A model generated the notes under the pieces. That model was not told the DNA's origin. It saw only the letters and a list, made by a program, of their open reading frames with translations, and searched no databases. From positions 2,356,001 to 2,420,000 of the forward strand of contig JACKHC010000001.1 in NCBI GenBank assembly GCA_020639235.1: 64,000 nt of DNA, read 5' to 3'. The stretch is from Phycisphaeraceae bacterium. Its GTDB lineage: Bacteria; Planctomycetota; Phycisphaerae; Phycisphaerales; UBA1924. Below, one piece after another: positions 1-10,343 of the stretch (position 1 is its first letter; each line of letters opens with the position of its first letter). The translations under genes were made by a program, and so were the position numbers.

Positions 1-222
1 GTCCGCGTTTTCATTCGCCCGTTAACCCCCGCCCCCCCTTAACCCCAGAGCGCGAGAGTCTGAGAGTTCGCGCCAACCGGCCGGTTCACACCAGCGCCCC
101 CCTACCACACTCGCCCATTCGCGAACCTAATCACAACCCCGAATCCACGCCCCCAAGGCCCGTTTCCGCCTCCATCCACCAACGAAAAAACGCCCCGGAA
201 CTCGTCCGGAGCGTCGTGAACT
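1..222. repeat. Intergenic G-quadruplex/terminator repeat, copy A
   Basis: This first 256 bases hold no gene. The stretch aligns closely with 26988-27222 (copy C) and 33421-33626 (copy D); the left half also matches 10344-10546 (copy B). It opens with the right arm of a GTCCGC hairpin cut by the window edge. It then carries C-runs at 18-20, 26-30, 32-38 and 43-46, a four-run G-quadruplex motif on the minus strand. A palindrome AACCGGCCGGTT follows at 75-86, and it ends in a minus-strand intrinsic terminator. Function is inferred; the repetition itself is directly visible. Confidence 0.8.
185..214 (-). terminator. Intrinsic terminator after the 1645-aa gene
   Basis: On the minus strand, a 10-base stem with one mismatch (ACGCTCCGGA / TCCGGGGCGT) and a five-base loop is followed by six Ts. 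It lies about 45 bases past the stop codon of the giant gene at 257-5194. Identical hairpins occur at 27184-27213 and 33588-33617. Confidence 0.8.
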
Positions 223-256
223 TTCCAAGGTTATCTACGTCTGGGTCCTCTGACTC

Positions 257-3200
257 CTACTTGCAATCGCCGGGCAATGCCTGCGGCGGGAGCGTCACTC
301 CGAAGTACGCCTCGTAGCCGGCTTGATCGACAATCTCGAGCGTCACCTCGTTCGAAGCGTACCCATCCGGATTCACCACGATGACCGGAGCCGACAGAAC
401 ACGGTCTAGGTCCTGAACGGTGAGCACGGTACTCAGCACATCTTTCGTGAGTTCCACCTCAACATTCCCATTGATGATCATGGAGCCGGCCTTCAGTGTC
501 TGCACACTGGTCGGATACGGCACGCTGTCGATCCAGATCGTGGCACCTGGGTAAAAGTCCTTACCCGAAATCTGCAGCGTCACGACTCCCGGGTTATCCG
601 GGCACCGATCGATCACCGCCTTCGAGGTGACCTCCGGAGAGATCGCCGTGATCACCGGCGAGGGATAGCGAACCGCAAACGCCTGCGCATTGGAGGTCCC
701 GCCAGAAGGAATGATGTTGCCCGAGAACGCGTCGAAGTACCCGGTCCCTTTGTCCGGAGTTCGGACCGTGATGAACGCATGAGTCTCCGTGGTGGTCAGG
801 CCCGCGGGCACGATCGCCCGGAGCTCGGCCGGAGAGACAAACCTCGTCTGAAGCGGGAAGTCGTCCCAGTACACCACAGAGGCCTTGTTGAAGTTACCGA
901 ATCGTTCTTCCTCAAAGCCGGCGAAGTACGGCACAGACAACGGCCCTTCAACCGTGATCTCGAACGCATCCGACCCCGGGATAACCATCTTCGGCGTGAT
1001 GTTCGAGACCAGCGGCTTCGGCGCCGCGACCGCCAGCGTCACCGCGTTACTCTCGCCGCCGCCGGGCCCCGGCGCCGACAACCGGATCGACTTCAGCGCC
1101 GGCTCGTCATAGTCGCTCACGGGCATGAGTGAATACAGGATGCCGTTCTCGACCGGCTGCCTGAACCTCGGGATCGGCGTGCTGCTCACCGGATTGGCCA
1201 TGCGCAGCGCCTCGTCGGCGCTGATGGCGCGATTGAAGAGCGTGAAGTTGGCCAGTTGGCCATTGAGCACCGAACTACCGTTGTCCTGTTCACCGAATAC
1301 CATCGTTTTACCAACATCAATAAAACCGTTGCGCGGCGACGAGTCCAGCGTCGTCACGAGTTGGCCGTCGATGTACCAGTTCACACCGGTCGGATCATCG
1401 CGCTTCACCGAGACGGCGTAGTGATGCCAGTTGGTATCACCCACGACCACATCGGAGTTGAAGCGGAAGAGCGTGGGGGTCGAGTCATCGATCACAGAGA
1501 TACCGGGAACACCATCCTGGAAATACACGGCGAATCCGATACCCGCCCGGTTCGCGTCCGCGATGAGCCGGAAACTATTTCCCAGCTCGTTCCGCTTTAC
1601 CCAGTACGCGATGGAGAAGTCGCCCGTGCCGAACGGGATGATGCCTGCCGCCGGCACCTCGATGGCATCACCCTCCAGAATGACCGCCTCATTCAGGAAG
1701 GGCGGCACACCCGCGGTGGTGAACCCCGGCGTGAGTCCCTGGGGAGTAGCGTCGGCGTAGTTGATCGAGTCGAAGAAGTCGCCGTCGAAGTTCCAGTCAT
1801 GGATGCGATCGGGAACCAGCGTCAGCTCGTCGCGGTCGATCAGCACGGTCGGGATCGGAGGCGGCGCAGTGAAGTCGTACAACGGAAAACTGGAGAACAG
1901 GTCCGGCTCCGATGTGCCGAACACGAAGTCCCACATGTCCGCCAGCACATACCAGTAATCCCGACGCGCGATGAACGAGGGCAGGCCCGCGGGCGTCAAT
2001 CCGTCGATCGCATCGATGGCGATGTTGCTGATCCGCGGATCGGAGGCCCAGAGGTTCGGGCCGACCGTGCCGAGTCGCGGCATGGGCAACTCGATCGGGA
2101 AGTCCAACGAGTCCGAGATCGCCTGGCCGCTCCCATTGACGGCCCAGATCCGTGCCACACCGGGCACAAGTCGCATCTTATTCGGGATCTCAACCAGCGC
2201 GGTGCGACTATTGAGGACCGTCGTCGGGAGCGGTTCGAGGCGCCCGTTCAGGCACATCACAAAGTTCGCGATCTGATACACGCCCCCCGAGTTGAACTTG
2301 TTGCCGTAGATCAGCATCTTTTTCGCGGGCTGATTGACGAACGCCGCGAGCTCGAACGGATCGGCATCGACCTGATCGTAGATGAACGCCTTGAGCCGCG
2401 TGCGGCTCGTGCTTCCGACCTCGGGTTTCGCGGAAGGATCGAGCACAATCTGCATTGGATCGAGTTCCACGATCGTGTCAGGCAGGTCCAGCTGCGTCTG
2501 GAAGAGCGTGATCGGGATGTCCGGGCTCAGGGGCACGCCGTAGCACAAGCCGCAGAAGTCGAAGGAGAACAGATCAACGCCCCCGGCGGTGGCGCTGGCC
2601 GATGCCGCGAGCGTCTCCCATCCGACCAGCGGCTGGATGTCCACCCAGGTGTGATTCTTGAGCGCACTCGAGATCTTCGACCGGGGGCGAATCGAGACCG
2701 CGTTGTTCGGGGGCAGACTCCCCGCCGGCACCGAGATCGTGAGCGGCGCGGTCCAGGTCGTGCCGGTCCGCACCAGCGGGACCTCCCAGCTCGACTGGTT
2801 GGACTGCACAGGGCCGCCATCCGGGTGCACCGTGACCGGCGGGTCGAACTCGTAGATCACGCTCACGCTCGGCTCGTAGGTGAGCGACTGGTTCGCCTCA
2901 AGCCCCAACTCGGCGTACGCCTGCGCGATGTTGACACCCGCGCCCAGCGACCACGCGCTGGAGTTGCCGGAACTCACGCTGTAGATCGTGGGCGTGCCGA
3001 ACTGGTAGGTCGATATGTAGTTCGTCATGTTCCCGCGCAGCGAGAAGAACACCTCCGGCTCGAGCGTCGACACGATCTTGCCGTCGCTCGGGTCGAGGCC
3101 GCCCGAACTGGTGAACAGGGGCCGCTTGAGCCGCCCGCTCACGAGGTTCTGCTCGTCGCCGAAGTCCACCCACGAACCCGGCGAACCCGTCGGCAGACTC

Positions 3201-5194
3201 ATGCTCAGGCCCGGAATGAGCCCCGACCACGACGCGTGCGCATCGGCGATATTGACGCTTGCGATGTTCTCGCTCGCGGCCACCAGATTGGCGCTGGCGT
3301 TCAGATTGATCGCCGCGTTCCCGGCGAGCCCCGCCGAGAGTTCCGGTGTGCCGTCTGAAACGATGTTGGCGCTCGCGTGCGGGTCAAACTGCGCGAGCAG
3401 GTCGAACGGCGTGTCCGCGACGAGTTTCGCCGCGCCCGGCAGCGCGATGTCCAGATCACCCGGATAACTGATGTCCACCTTGCCGCCGCTGGCGGTGGCC
3501 TCGAACCCGAGTCCGAAGGCGGCATTACCCGAGTAGGTCACGCCGCCGCCGAAGTCACCGAGGAGCGGGACCGATGTGATCGCGCCCTGCAGGATCGAGA
3601 AGGCCGTCTGACTCGCGGTGATCTGGAAGATGCTCTGCGTCGCCGAGACACCGCCGACGAACTCGCCCCACAGACTCTGGTTGTTGATCTGAAGATTCGG
3701 CGCGTTCCGGATGATCTTGGGGACATCGGTGTAGGGCTGCGAGATTTTGCCGAGTCGGGCACGCCCGGGCGAGGTGTTGCCGCCACTTGCAACATCGGAC
3801 CCCGAGAACCAGACATTATCACCGTAATCCAGCGCCAGCCCCCCCCAATAATCCAAGCTGAAACCGGAGACCGCATTCTCGTGCTTCCAAACGGGTGCCG
3901 GATACGGGCCGCCGACCGGCCCGAAGTTGTTCCGATCCAGTTTGTACACAAAGCCGCCCGGGATCATACGACCCGACAAGTACGGATTCCCGAAGCGATC
4001 GAGCTCGATCTGCACCGTGGGCCACTGCGAACCCCCGAAGTTGATGTCGTAGATGTTCTGCCCGGTGATCGCCCCCCCCGGCGATACCCGCCACACCTGC
4101 GACAGATTGTTCCCCGCGCCCCCCGCGATGTAGAAGGTCCCGTCGCGATCGACCGCCCCGACAACAACACCTGAAGGGTTCGGCAGCGCGCTGCCCGTCT
4201 CGGTCGAGTATCTCTGCGTTCCATCCGCATCATAAGAAATCGCCCAGTAACGACCGTATGTCGCGCCGTCTTCGATCACATAACTGTTGCAGTCGATATC
4301 GAGGAACGGCCCCGCCACCTGCCCATCGGACCCGTCATTGTTGAACCCCTTCGACCAGAGCTCGTTCCCCGCCGGATCAATCTTCCGGAGGCGTCGCTGT
4401 TGCGCTAGCGGCTCCGAATACACGTAGAGATTGCCGACCCGATCAACCGCTGCACCACGAACCTCCAATGTGATCGGCTCAAACTGGCGAGTCCACAGTC
4501 GGACACCGTCCGGTCGGTACCGCTGGACGGTCAGCACATTGTCCGGCCGCCCGATGACATAGATGTTCTGGTCTTCATCAACGCGGACGCGAGCATCTTG
4601 CCATACAGCACTAACCCCCAGGTCAACCTCCCATGTCTTGTTCCCCTGGGGTGAATACCGGGCAAGTTTGGACTCGAAGATCGTGCTGTTTCTTCGTGCA
4701 AAGGTGACATAGGAGTTGCCATCGAGATCAATGACGAGGTCCCTCGCAACCAGGTAATCGCTGGGCGTGCCGAGTTGGATCGTTTCCCAGATGAGCGCCC
4801 CGTCATCCCCGTCGAACTTCGAAACGAAATAGCCACCACCCAGAGACCCGGGCGGGTAGTAAGACCCCCGGAGAATCATGTTGCCCTCAAGATCAATCTT
4901 GCCGTCTTCGAGTCTGATCTGACTATTGGCCACGGGCGCGATGCCCGCGGGCTGATAGGTCCGCTCCCACTCCACGGTGTGGAGCGCAACACCGTTGGCA
5001 ATGTCATCCCGCCCGCCGTTGATCTCCTGCGTCAGTTGGTCGGCGAGTCGCTTCTCGAGTTCTCCGCTGTCAACACGCTGTTGGAGTTTCGTCAGCACAT
5101 CGTCGCTCTGCCCGAATGAAGGTGCAGAAATGGTCAGGCACGAGATGAGCGCGGTAAGAACGCACGGCCCGATGGTCTTGGCGGCACGAGTCAT
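257..5194 (-). CDS. Giant secreted protein with propeller-like, LamG and TIG-like domains
   Basis: 1645 residues with a Sec signal peptide (Arg near residue 3, hydrophobic stretch, cleavage near SFGQ). Residues about 70-500 hold repeated blade-like units of the form 'D..GN.YV' and 'W', like SBBP/PQQ propellers. Residues about 1131-1331 form a LamG/concanavalin-like domain (GDFSIAYWV, WHHYAVSV, LNGQLANFTLFNRA). Two IPT/TIG-like Ig folds follow at about 1390-1480 and 1500-1600 (VITAISPEV). The start ATG has GGAG six bases upstream. It is the second gene of a minus-strand operon, 24 bases after the 511-aa gene. Probably cell-surface or extracellular; no enzymatic motif was seen. The precise role is unknown. 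Confidence 0.85.
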   Translation of the reverse strand: MTRAAKTIGPCVLTALISCLTISAPSFGQSDDVLTKLQQRVDSGELEKRLADQLTQEINGGRDDIANGVALHTVEWERTYQPAGIAPVANSQIRLEDGKIDLEGNMILRGSYYPPGSLGGGYFVSKFDGDDGALIWETIQLGTPSDYLVARDLVIDLDGNSYVTFARRNSTIFESKLARYSPQGNKTWEVDLGVSAVWQDARVRVDEDQNIYVIGRPDNVLTVQRYRPDGVRLWTRQFEPITLEVRGAAVDRVGNLYVYSEPLAQQRRLRKIDPAGNELWSKGFNNDGSDGQVAGPFLDIDCNSYVIEDGATYGRYWAISYDADGTQRYSTETGSALPNPSGVVVGAVDRDGTFYIAGGAGNNLSQVWRVSPGGAITGQNIYDINFGGSQWPTVQIELDRFGNPYLSGRMIPGGFVYKLDRNNFGPVGGPYPAPVWKHENAVSGFSLDYWGGLALDYGDNVWFSGSDVASGGNTSPGRARLGKISQPYTDVPKIIRNAPNLQINNQSLWGEFVGGVSATQSIFQITASQTAFSILQGAITSVPLLGDFGGGVTYSGNAAFGLGFEATASGGKVDISYPGDLDIALPGAAKLVADTPFDLLAQFDPHASANIVSDGTPELSAGLAGNAAINLNASANLVAASENIASVNIADAHASWSGLIPGLSMSLPTGSPGSWVDFGDEQNLVSGRLKRPLFTSSGGLDPSDGKIVSTLEPEVFFSLRGNMTNYISTYQFGTPTIYSVSSGNSSAWSLGAGVNIAQAYAELGLEANQSLTYEPSVSVIYEFDPPVTVHPDGGPVQSNQSSWEVPLVRTGTTWTAPLTISVPAGSLPPNNAVSIRPRSKISSALKNHTWVDIQPLVGWETLAASASATAGGVDLFSFDFCGLCYGVPLSPDIPITLFQTQLDLPDTIVELDPMQIVLDPSAKPEVGSTSRTRLKAFIYDQVDADPFELAAFVNQPAKKMLIYGNKFNSGGVYQIANFVMCLNGRLEPLPTTVLNSRTALVEIPNKMRLVPGVARIWAVNGSGQAISDSLDFPIELPMPRLGTVGPNLWASDPRISNIAIDAIDGLTPAGLPSFIARRDYWYVLADMWDFVFGTSEPDLFSSFPLYDFTAPPPIPTVLIDRDELTLVPDRIHDWNFDGDFFDSINYADATPQGLTPGFTTAGVPPFLNEAVILEGDAIEVPAAGIIPFGTGDFSIAYWVKRNELGNSFRLIADANRAGIGFAVYFQDGVPGISVIDDSTPTLFRFNSDVVVGDTNWHHYAVSVKRDDPTGVNWYIDGQLVTTLDSSPRNGFIDVGKTMVFGEQDNGSSVLNGQLANFTLFNRAISADEALRMANPVSSTPIPRFRQPVENGILYSLMPVSDYDEPALKSIRLSAPGPGGGESNAVTLAVAAPKPLVSNITPKMVIPGSDAFEITVEGPLSVPYFAGFEEERFGNFNKASVVYWDDFPLQTRFVSPAELRAIVPAGLTTTETHAFITVRTPDKGTGYFDAFSGNIIPSGGTSNAQAFAVRYPSPVITAISPEVTSKAVIDRCPDNPGVVTLQISGKDFYPGATIWIDSVPYPTSVQTLKAGSMIINGNVEVELTKDVLSTVLTVQDLDRVLSAPVIVVNPDGYASNEVTLEIVDQAGYEAYFGVTLPPQALPGDCK

Positions 5195-5218
5195 GGGGTA
5201 TCTCCTGTTGGGCGGTGC

Positions 5219-6754
5219 TTACTGATCGGAGTCGGAACGCGCGGGCTCATTGACTGTCAGCGGCGTGATGCCGAGCGACTTCGGTTTGCCGTACAACTCC
5301 GGCTGCAGATAGCGCCCGATCTCCGCGCCCTGCTTGGTGATCTCCGAGGGCGTCGCGTTGGCGCGGACATACGGGTCGTTGCGGCGCGCCTTGACCTCCC
5401 ACGAGATCTTCTGCCCCGGCTGCCCTCCGGCGATGGCGAACATGTTGTCCCGCACCTCCCGCGCGACATACAGCCCCGGCGCGGGCGCACCGATCGCGGT
5501 GAGCGTGTACCGGAAGTCGGTGTTGATCGCCTCGAAGTACTCGGGCAGGCGCACCCACGCGGTGCCGTCAGCGCCGAGGATCACATTGCCCGAATACTCG
5601 TTGATCGGCTCGGGGCCTTCCGACGAGTAATGCTGCAGATACATGCGATCCGGCGCGAGCGGGTGATCGATGCGGAAGGTCTTGAGGCCCGAAGCGCCGA
5701 GATTGCCGTTGGAGAACACGCCGTAGTTGCTCGCGTTGCCGTTGGCATCCCCGTACACGCCGTACGACACGCCGGTCGTCCCCGTCGTAAGCCCGACGAC
5801 GCCGAATCCGGTCTGGGCGCTGCTCTCGCCCTTGACGCCGATGGCGGGACCGGACGAGGCCGTGCCCTTGCCGTACACACCAATGCCGCCCGAGGTCACG
5901 ACCTCGCCGCGCACAGCGATCGGCGAACCCGAAGCCGCGGTGCAGAGCGCCGAGAGCGCGATCGCTGAGGGCGACTGATTCTCGATGTACGCCGTGGGGA
6001 CCGAGCCCATCGGGTTGTGATGCACGGCCTTGAGTGTCGACTGCGTCTGGCCGTCGCTGCGCAGATCAAGGTGAGCGGAGGGAACATGGTCACCGATGCC
6101 GACCCGCGTGAGGTTGTCCGCTTGATTGTCGCGGATGATGATGGAGGTGATGAAGTCGCTCAGGTCGTTCGAGTGCCCCGTGGCGATCCGCAAATCGGGG
6201 TAGCCGGGCGTCTCGCCCGGCGTGCGGAAGATGCGGCTCACGAAGTTGCCGTCGTCATTCTGGAAAAAGATGCTCTGCGAGAGGGCATTGTCGTCGGCCT
6301 GGATGACCAGGTCGCCGCCCTTGAGATGCGCCAGCGCATCGGGCTGGTTGTGGCCGATCCCGACCTGCCCCAGGTCGTCGACGAACAGGCCACGCGTCTG
6401 AATCGCGTACGGGGCCGCCGTCACTTTCTGGCGCGGCGAGAGCGTGTTCGCGTTGATCGAGATCTCGATCCAACGATCGCCGTCAAACGCGGCGCCGCCG
6501 AAGTCGAGCGCGATCGAGAAGATGCCATCGGTGACCTGCACACCGACAAGACTCTGCGTCGTGCCGATCTGCGATCCCATCACATCGGCGTCCCAGAGCG
6601 AGACATCGATGTCCACCATCCCGTCCACGGGAGTCCCCGACTCGGTCAGATGCCCCTGATAGGTGAACTCGGTGTCCCCGGCCCGAGCCACGCTGCTGAA
6701 TATCAGAGCGATGCTCATCAACACCACATACATCATGCTCTTTCGATGGCACAT
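5219..6754 (-). CDS. Secreted hypothetical protein, phage-fibre-like repeats
   Basis: 511 residues. A hydrophobic signal segment (MMYVVLMSIALIF) is followed by a conserved N-terminal module of the kind 'TYQGHLTESGTPVDG.. W.EISI', ending in a stretch with SPRQKVTAAPYAIQ. This arrangement is common in secreted planctomycete proteins of unknown function. The middle has short glycine-rich repeats (GVYGKG, GVKGES, GVVGLT, GVYGDANG) resembling trimeric tail-fibre or beta-prism repeats. GGAG lies six bases before the start ATG. It is first in an operon with the LamG/TIG giant just downstream. A surface structural or adhesive role is inferred only from repeat style. Confidence 0.8.
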   Translation of the reverse strand: MCHRKSMMYVVLMSIALIFSSVARAGDTEFTYQGHLTESGTPVDGMVDIDVSLWDADVMGSQIGTTQSLVGVQVTDGIFSIALDFGGAAFDGDRWIEISINANTLSPRQKVTAAPYAIQTRGLFVDDLGQVGIGHNQPDALAHLKGGDLVIQADDNALSQSIFFQNDDGNFVSRIFRTPGETPGYPDLRIATGHSNDLSDFITSIIIRDNQADNLTRVGIGDHVPSAHLDLRSDGQTQSTLKAVHHNPMGSVPTAYIENQSPSAIALSALCTAASGSPIAVRGEVVTSGGIGVYGKGTASSGPAIGVKGESSAQTGFGVVGLTTGTTGVSYGVYGDANGNASNYGVFSNGNLGASGLKTFRIDHPLAPDRMYLQHYSSEGPEPINEYSGNVILGADGTAWVRLPEYFEAINTDFRYTLTAIGAPAPGLYVAREVRDNMFAIAGGQPGQKISWEVKARRNDPYVRANATPSEITKQGAEIGRYLQPELYGKPKSLGITPLTVNEPARSDSDQ

Positions 6755-6977
6755 TCGAGGCTCCCTCTTCGCAATTCCCGTATTCGCAATCGGTTACGGC
6801 CGGTCCCATAAGGACACATGGATCACCGTGGAGGCCTCAGTGAACCATCGGAGAGCACGAACACGCTCCCAGACAAGAACCCAAACGACGCGCAGCCGGC
6901 GCTCAGGAAACTCAATTTGTCCGGAACGCGGATATTCCGAAGGAGTTGAACCCATCGCGCAAGTATTATGACTTTGT

Positions 6978-7517
6978 ATGGGAGATGCAGACCCCTCCAG
7001 TTGTAACGCTCTAATGAGCGAACTCTACGAGGGGCTGCACGCGCTGGCCGAGTCATGGCTCCGTCATCAATCTCCCGGGCACACACTTCAGCCGACCGCG
7101 CTCATCCATGAGGCCTACATCAGGATGGCCAAGTCCACGAATCAGCCGCTCGATCTGGATCACTTCAGAGCGCTCGCGGCCCGCGCTATGAAGCAGACCC
7201 TGGTCGATCATGCGAGAAGCAAGCGCCGGCTCAAACGCGGCGGGCCCGACCTCCATCGGGTCACTCTTTCCGGGCTCGCGATTGACTCGGGCGTCGAGTC
7301 GTCGGATATTCTCGCTATCGATGAAGCGATCACGCAGCTCGGAGAACTCCACGAACGCCACGCCCGCGTCGTCGAGATGAGATGCTTCGCCGATATGACA
7401 GAGAGCGAAATGGCGCGTGTGCTGGGCGTGAGCGAACGCACGATTCGATCCGACTGGCGCTTCGCGCGTGCGTGGCTGCTCAGGTCACTCGGGATTGATC
7501 GGAACGATGAGCAATAA
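6978..7517 (+). CDS. ECF RNA polymerase sigma factor (TIGR02999 type)
   Basis: 179 residues. Region 2 is recognisable (QPTALIHEAYIRM, HFRALAARAMKQTLVDHAR) and region 4 follows (RHARVVEMRCFADMTESEMARVLGVSERTIRSDW), with the helix-turn-helix near residues 130-165. An in-frame TGA lies three codons upstream of this ATG, so the protein cannot extend further. It is about 12 residues shorter at the N-terminus than the paralogue at 14194-14790. The stop overlaps the start of the kinase gene by 11 bases, so the two are translationally coupled. The expected role is to direct polymerase to a small regulon under control of the paired kinase. Confidence 0.93.
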   Translation: MGDADPSSCNALMSELYEGLHALAESWLRHQSPGHTLQPTALIHEAYIRMAKSTNQPLDLDHFRALAARAMKQTLVDHARSKRRLKRGGPDLHRVTLSGLAIDSGVESSDILAIDEAITQLGELHERHARVVEMRCFADMTESEMARVLGVSERTIRSDWRFARAWLLRSLGIDRNDEQ

Positions 7518-9678
7518 CCGATATCACGAGGCCGCCGCACTCTTCGAGAAATGTGTCGCCCTCGATCCGCCCGACCGCCGGGCGTTTCTTGCCGAGCATT
7601 GCGCAGGACGCGAGGATCTCCGCCGCGAAGTCGAGTCGCTACTTGATTTCGATCGGCCTCCCGCCAGCGACGCCACCTCCCCGATCCGCACGATGATCGA
7701 GTCGGCGTTTCAGCAGTCGGCGATCGAGCACGAGGTCCCCAAGCAAATCGGTGCGTTCCGGGTCATCCGAGAGATCGGGCGGGGCGGCATGGGCATCGTG
7801 TACGAGGCCGAGCAGCAGGAGCCGCGCCGTCGCGTCGCGATCAAGGTGCTCTCGCGCATCAGTTCCCCGGAGTTCATCACGCTCATGAAGCGGGAGGCGA
7901 ACCTGCTGGCGCGCATCGAGGCGCCCGGTGTCGCTCGGGTCTACGAGTCGGGCACGGTCCGGATCGCAGGTCACTCGACGCCGTACATCGTGATGGAACT
8001 CGTCGAAGGCGTGCCGATCGATGAGTTCGCGACCGAGCATGCGCTCACGGTGCGACAGCGCATCGAACTCATCGCTAAGACCGCCACGGCGCTGCAATCC
8101 GCGCACACGCGCGGCGTCATCCACCGCGATCTCAAGCCCGCGAACATCCTTGTGACACCATCCAAAGACGGGATCGGCAAGCCGACCATTGTTGACTTCG
8201 GCGTGGCGCGGCTCCTGGACACGAAGCAGACAATCGGCCACCTCCGGAGCGACTCCAGCGGGCTCATCGGGACACTCGCGTACATGAGCCCCGAGCAGCG
8301 GGACGGTGACGACACGCTGATCGATGCGCGATCAGACATCTACTCGCTCGGCACCGTCGCATACCTCGTGCTGTCCGGGCGAGAGTTCTGCGACCTAAAG
8401 GGACTCTCGCTGGGCGAGGCCCTGTCCAAGCTCGCAACGCACACCCCATCACCCCTCGGGCTCATCGACAAATCCCTCAGAGGCGACATCCAGACAGTCG
8501 TCGCCAAGGCGACATCGAGGGAGCCGAACCATCGCTACGAAACGGCCGCGTCCCTCTCCGACGACCTGCGCCGCATCCTGGGCAGGGCGCCCATTCACGC
8601 CCGACAGCCGCGGCTCCACTATCTCGTCGGCCGGTTCGTCGCCAGGCACAAGTTGCTGACCGCCGTGTCCGTCCTTGTGACCGCCTTCACCATCTGGTCG
8701 TTGATCTTCGTCAACTGGCAACACAAGCGAGCAGTTTCCGAAGCGGACATCTCGCAGGCGATCGCGCAGTTTCTTGAGGACATGATCTCCTCCGTCAGCC
8801 CGAACGAACTGGGCAATGACGCGACCGTACGCGAGGCCATCGAAGCATCCGAAGGCCGGCTCGCCGAACAGTTCGCGACGCGTCCTCTTGTCGAGGCGCG
8901 AGTGCAGATGGTGCTTGGCAGAACATACCGCGCCCTGGGCGATGAACACGCTTCGCTTTCCAGCTATGAGCGTGCGGCATCGCTCTTCGAGCGGGTCCTC
9001 GGGCCATCCAATCGCCAGACGCTCTACGCCAAGGGGCGCGTGGGAGTGGCATTGCGCAATGTTGATGATTTCGACGGCGCCATCCAAACGCTCAATGAGG
9101 TCTTGGAGACGCAAGCCCGCAAGTTCGGGCGAGCCGACGCGGACTCGCTCACCACGATGAATAGTCTGGCTGTGGCGTACGCACGATCGGGTCGCCGCGA
9201 CGACGCCGAACGGATGCATGTCGCCGTGCTCGATGCACACCGCAGCCGGGGCGTCCGCGATGAGCCGCTCTTCACTTCGATGCACAACCTCGCGACGCTC
9301 TATGTGAAATCCGGTCGATACGAGGCCGCCCTGCCATTACTTGCTGAAGCCGAACGGGGCTATGGGGAAATCGGCGGCCGAACCGAGATGCTCGTCACGA
9401 TGCAGATTCACGGCGAGGCCCTGATCAAACTCAACAGGTTCGAGGAAGCACAGAAACTTCTCCGGCCCGGATTGGAACTGGCAATGGCCCACCTCCCCGA
9501 AGACCATTGGCTCATCCGGGTACTCCAGGTCCGGCTCGGCGAAACTTTGCTCCGGCTCGGTTACACCGACGAAGCACGGCACCTGCTGACGCAGTCACTC
9601 CGAGAGACACCAACGCAGCGGTACTTCTCGATGCGCGATCAGGCGCAGGCGTTGCTCGACTCGATTGCACCAGAATGA
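7507..9678 (+). CDS. Membrane Ser/Thr protein kinase with periplasmic-side TPRs
   Basis: 723 residues from the ATG that overlaps the sigma gene stop; an upstream in-frame start at 7468 lies inside the sigma gene and is less likely. Kinase domain at about 80-345: Gly loop GRGGMG near 90, catalytic Lys in VAIKVL near 111, HRDLKPAN near 205, DFG near 228, and the SPEQ activation-loop end. One transmembrane helix lies at about 381-402 (LLTAVSVLVTAFTIWSLIF). TPR-type helical repeats cover about 455-720. All catalytic residues are present, so it should be active. Sigma and kinase in one operon is the standard planctomycete phospho-signalling pair. Confidence 0.93.
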   Translation: MSNNRYHEAAALFEKCVALDPPDRRAFLAEHCAGREDLRREVESLLDFDRPPASDATSPIRTMIESAFQQSAIEHEVPKQIGAFRVIREIGRGGMGIVYEAEQQEPRRRVAIKVLSRISSPEFITLMKREANLLARIEAPGVARVYESGTVRIAGHSTPYIVMELVEGVPIDEFATEHALTVRQRIELIAKTATALQSAHTRGVIHRDLKPANILVTPSKDGIGKPTIVDFGVARLLDTKQTIGHLRSDSSGLIGTLAYMSPEQRDGDDTLIDARSDIYSLGTVAYLVLSGREFCDLKGLSLGEALSKLATHTPSPLGLIDKSLRGDIQTVVAKATSREPNHRYETAASLSDDLRRILGRAPIHARQPRLHYLVGRFVARHKLLTAVSVLVTAFTIWSLIFVNWQHKRAVSEADISQAIAQFLEDMISSVSPNELGNDATVREAIEASEGRLAEQFATRPLVEARVQMVLGRTYRALGDEHASLSSYERAASLFERVLGPSNRQTLYAKGRVGVALRNVDDFDGAIQTLNEVLETQARKFGRADADSLTTMNSLAVAYARSGRRDDAERMHVAVLDAHRSRGVRDEPLFTSMHNLATLYVKSGRYEAALPLLAEAERGYGEIGGRTEMLVTMQIHGEALIKLNRFEEAQKLLRPGLELAMAHLPEDHWLIRVLQVRLGETLLRLGYTDEARHLLTQSLRETPTQRYFSMRDQAQALLDSIAPE

Positions 9679-9891
9679 ACTCGCAATCGTCACGCCCGAT
9701 CCGGCCGCGTGATCGACCATGCCCCCACTCTCGGACCCGAGCGGCGACCAAATACGCTCACGGGCCGACTCCCGGGTCAGGCAAAACTCTGTAGTTGCCT
9801 GAGATTCTGCTTCCGGAATCGCCGCTGCGCGTCGTTTTGCCCTAATAGAGCAGACACCCTCTTGTGCCTGAATCAGTGATCGGAGCCCCTG

Positions 9892-10305
9892 ATGAACCCC
9901 AAGTTCGCGATAGCCACCTTGGCCGCGTTAGTCGCCACCACTGCCACGCTCGCCCAGTATGACATCACCCGCAGCACCATCGACGGCGGCGGCAACATAC
10001 TGACCGGAGCGACCTACACATTGTCCGGCGCCATCGGGCAGGCCGACGCCGGAATCCTGATCGGTGGCACATTCGCGCTTGCCGGGGGCTTCTGGTCGCC
10101 AAGTACTCCTGCATCCCCTCACTGCCCCGGCGACATCACCAATGCCGACGGCATGGTCGATGTCGACGACCTCAACGCCATCCTCTCTGTCTTCGGCACA
10201 AACGTCGGCATCGGCGACCCGCGCGACACCGCCAACAACGACGGGTTCGTCGATGTCGACGACCTCAATGTCGTCCTCGCTAACTTCGGCGCGACTTGCC
10301 CGTAG
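9892..10305 (+). CDS. Small secreted protein with C-terminal dockerin-like tag
   Basis: 137 residues. Signal peptide MNPKFAIATLAALVATTATLAQ, then a short beta-rich stretch (GGGNILTGATYTLSGAIGQ, GGTFALAGGFW). The last 60 residues carry two calcium-loop repeats of dockerin type (DGMVDVDDLNAILSVFG and DGFVDVDDLNVVLANFG) ending in Cys-Pro. GGAG sits six bases before the ATG. The 213 bases upstream contain a 7-bp inverted repeat (9778-9801) and otherwise nothing obvious. The same tag ends the proteins at 21306-24506 and 24549-26948. Probably extracellular or outer-surface; the body of the protein is not a known enzyme. Confidence 0.85.
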   Translation: MNPKFAIATLAALVATTATLAQYDITRSTIDGGGNILTGATYTLSGAIGQADAGILIGGTFALAGGFWSPSTPASPHCPGDITNADGMVDVDDLNAILSVFGTNVGIGDPRDTANNDGFVDVDDLNVVLANFGATCP

Positions 10306-10343
10306 CGGCAGACGCATGAACCTTCGCACATGACGACTCTTCA

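Noticed and set aside
1256..3358. 700-codon plus-strand open frame antisense to the giant LamG/TIG gene
   Set aside because: It is an Arg/Val/Asp-rich reading typical of GC-rich antisense frames, has no start context or domain, and lies fully inside a convincing secreted protein gene.
9778..9801. 7-bp inverted repeat CAGGCAA/TTGCCTG after the first kinase as a terminator
   Set aside because: A ten-base loop and no following T-run; too weak to call.
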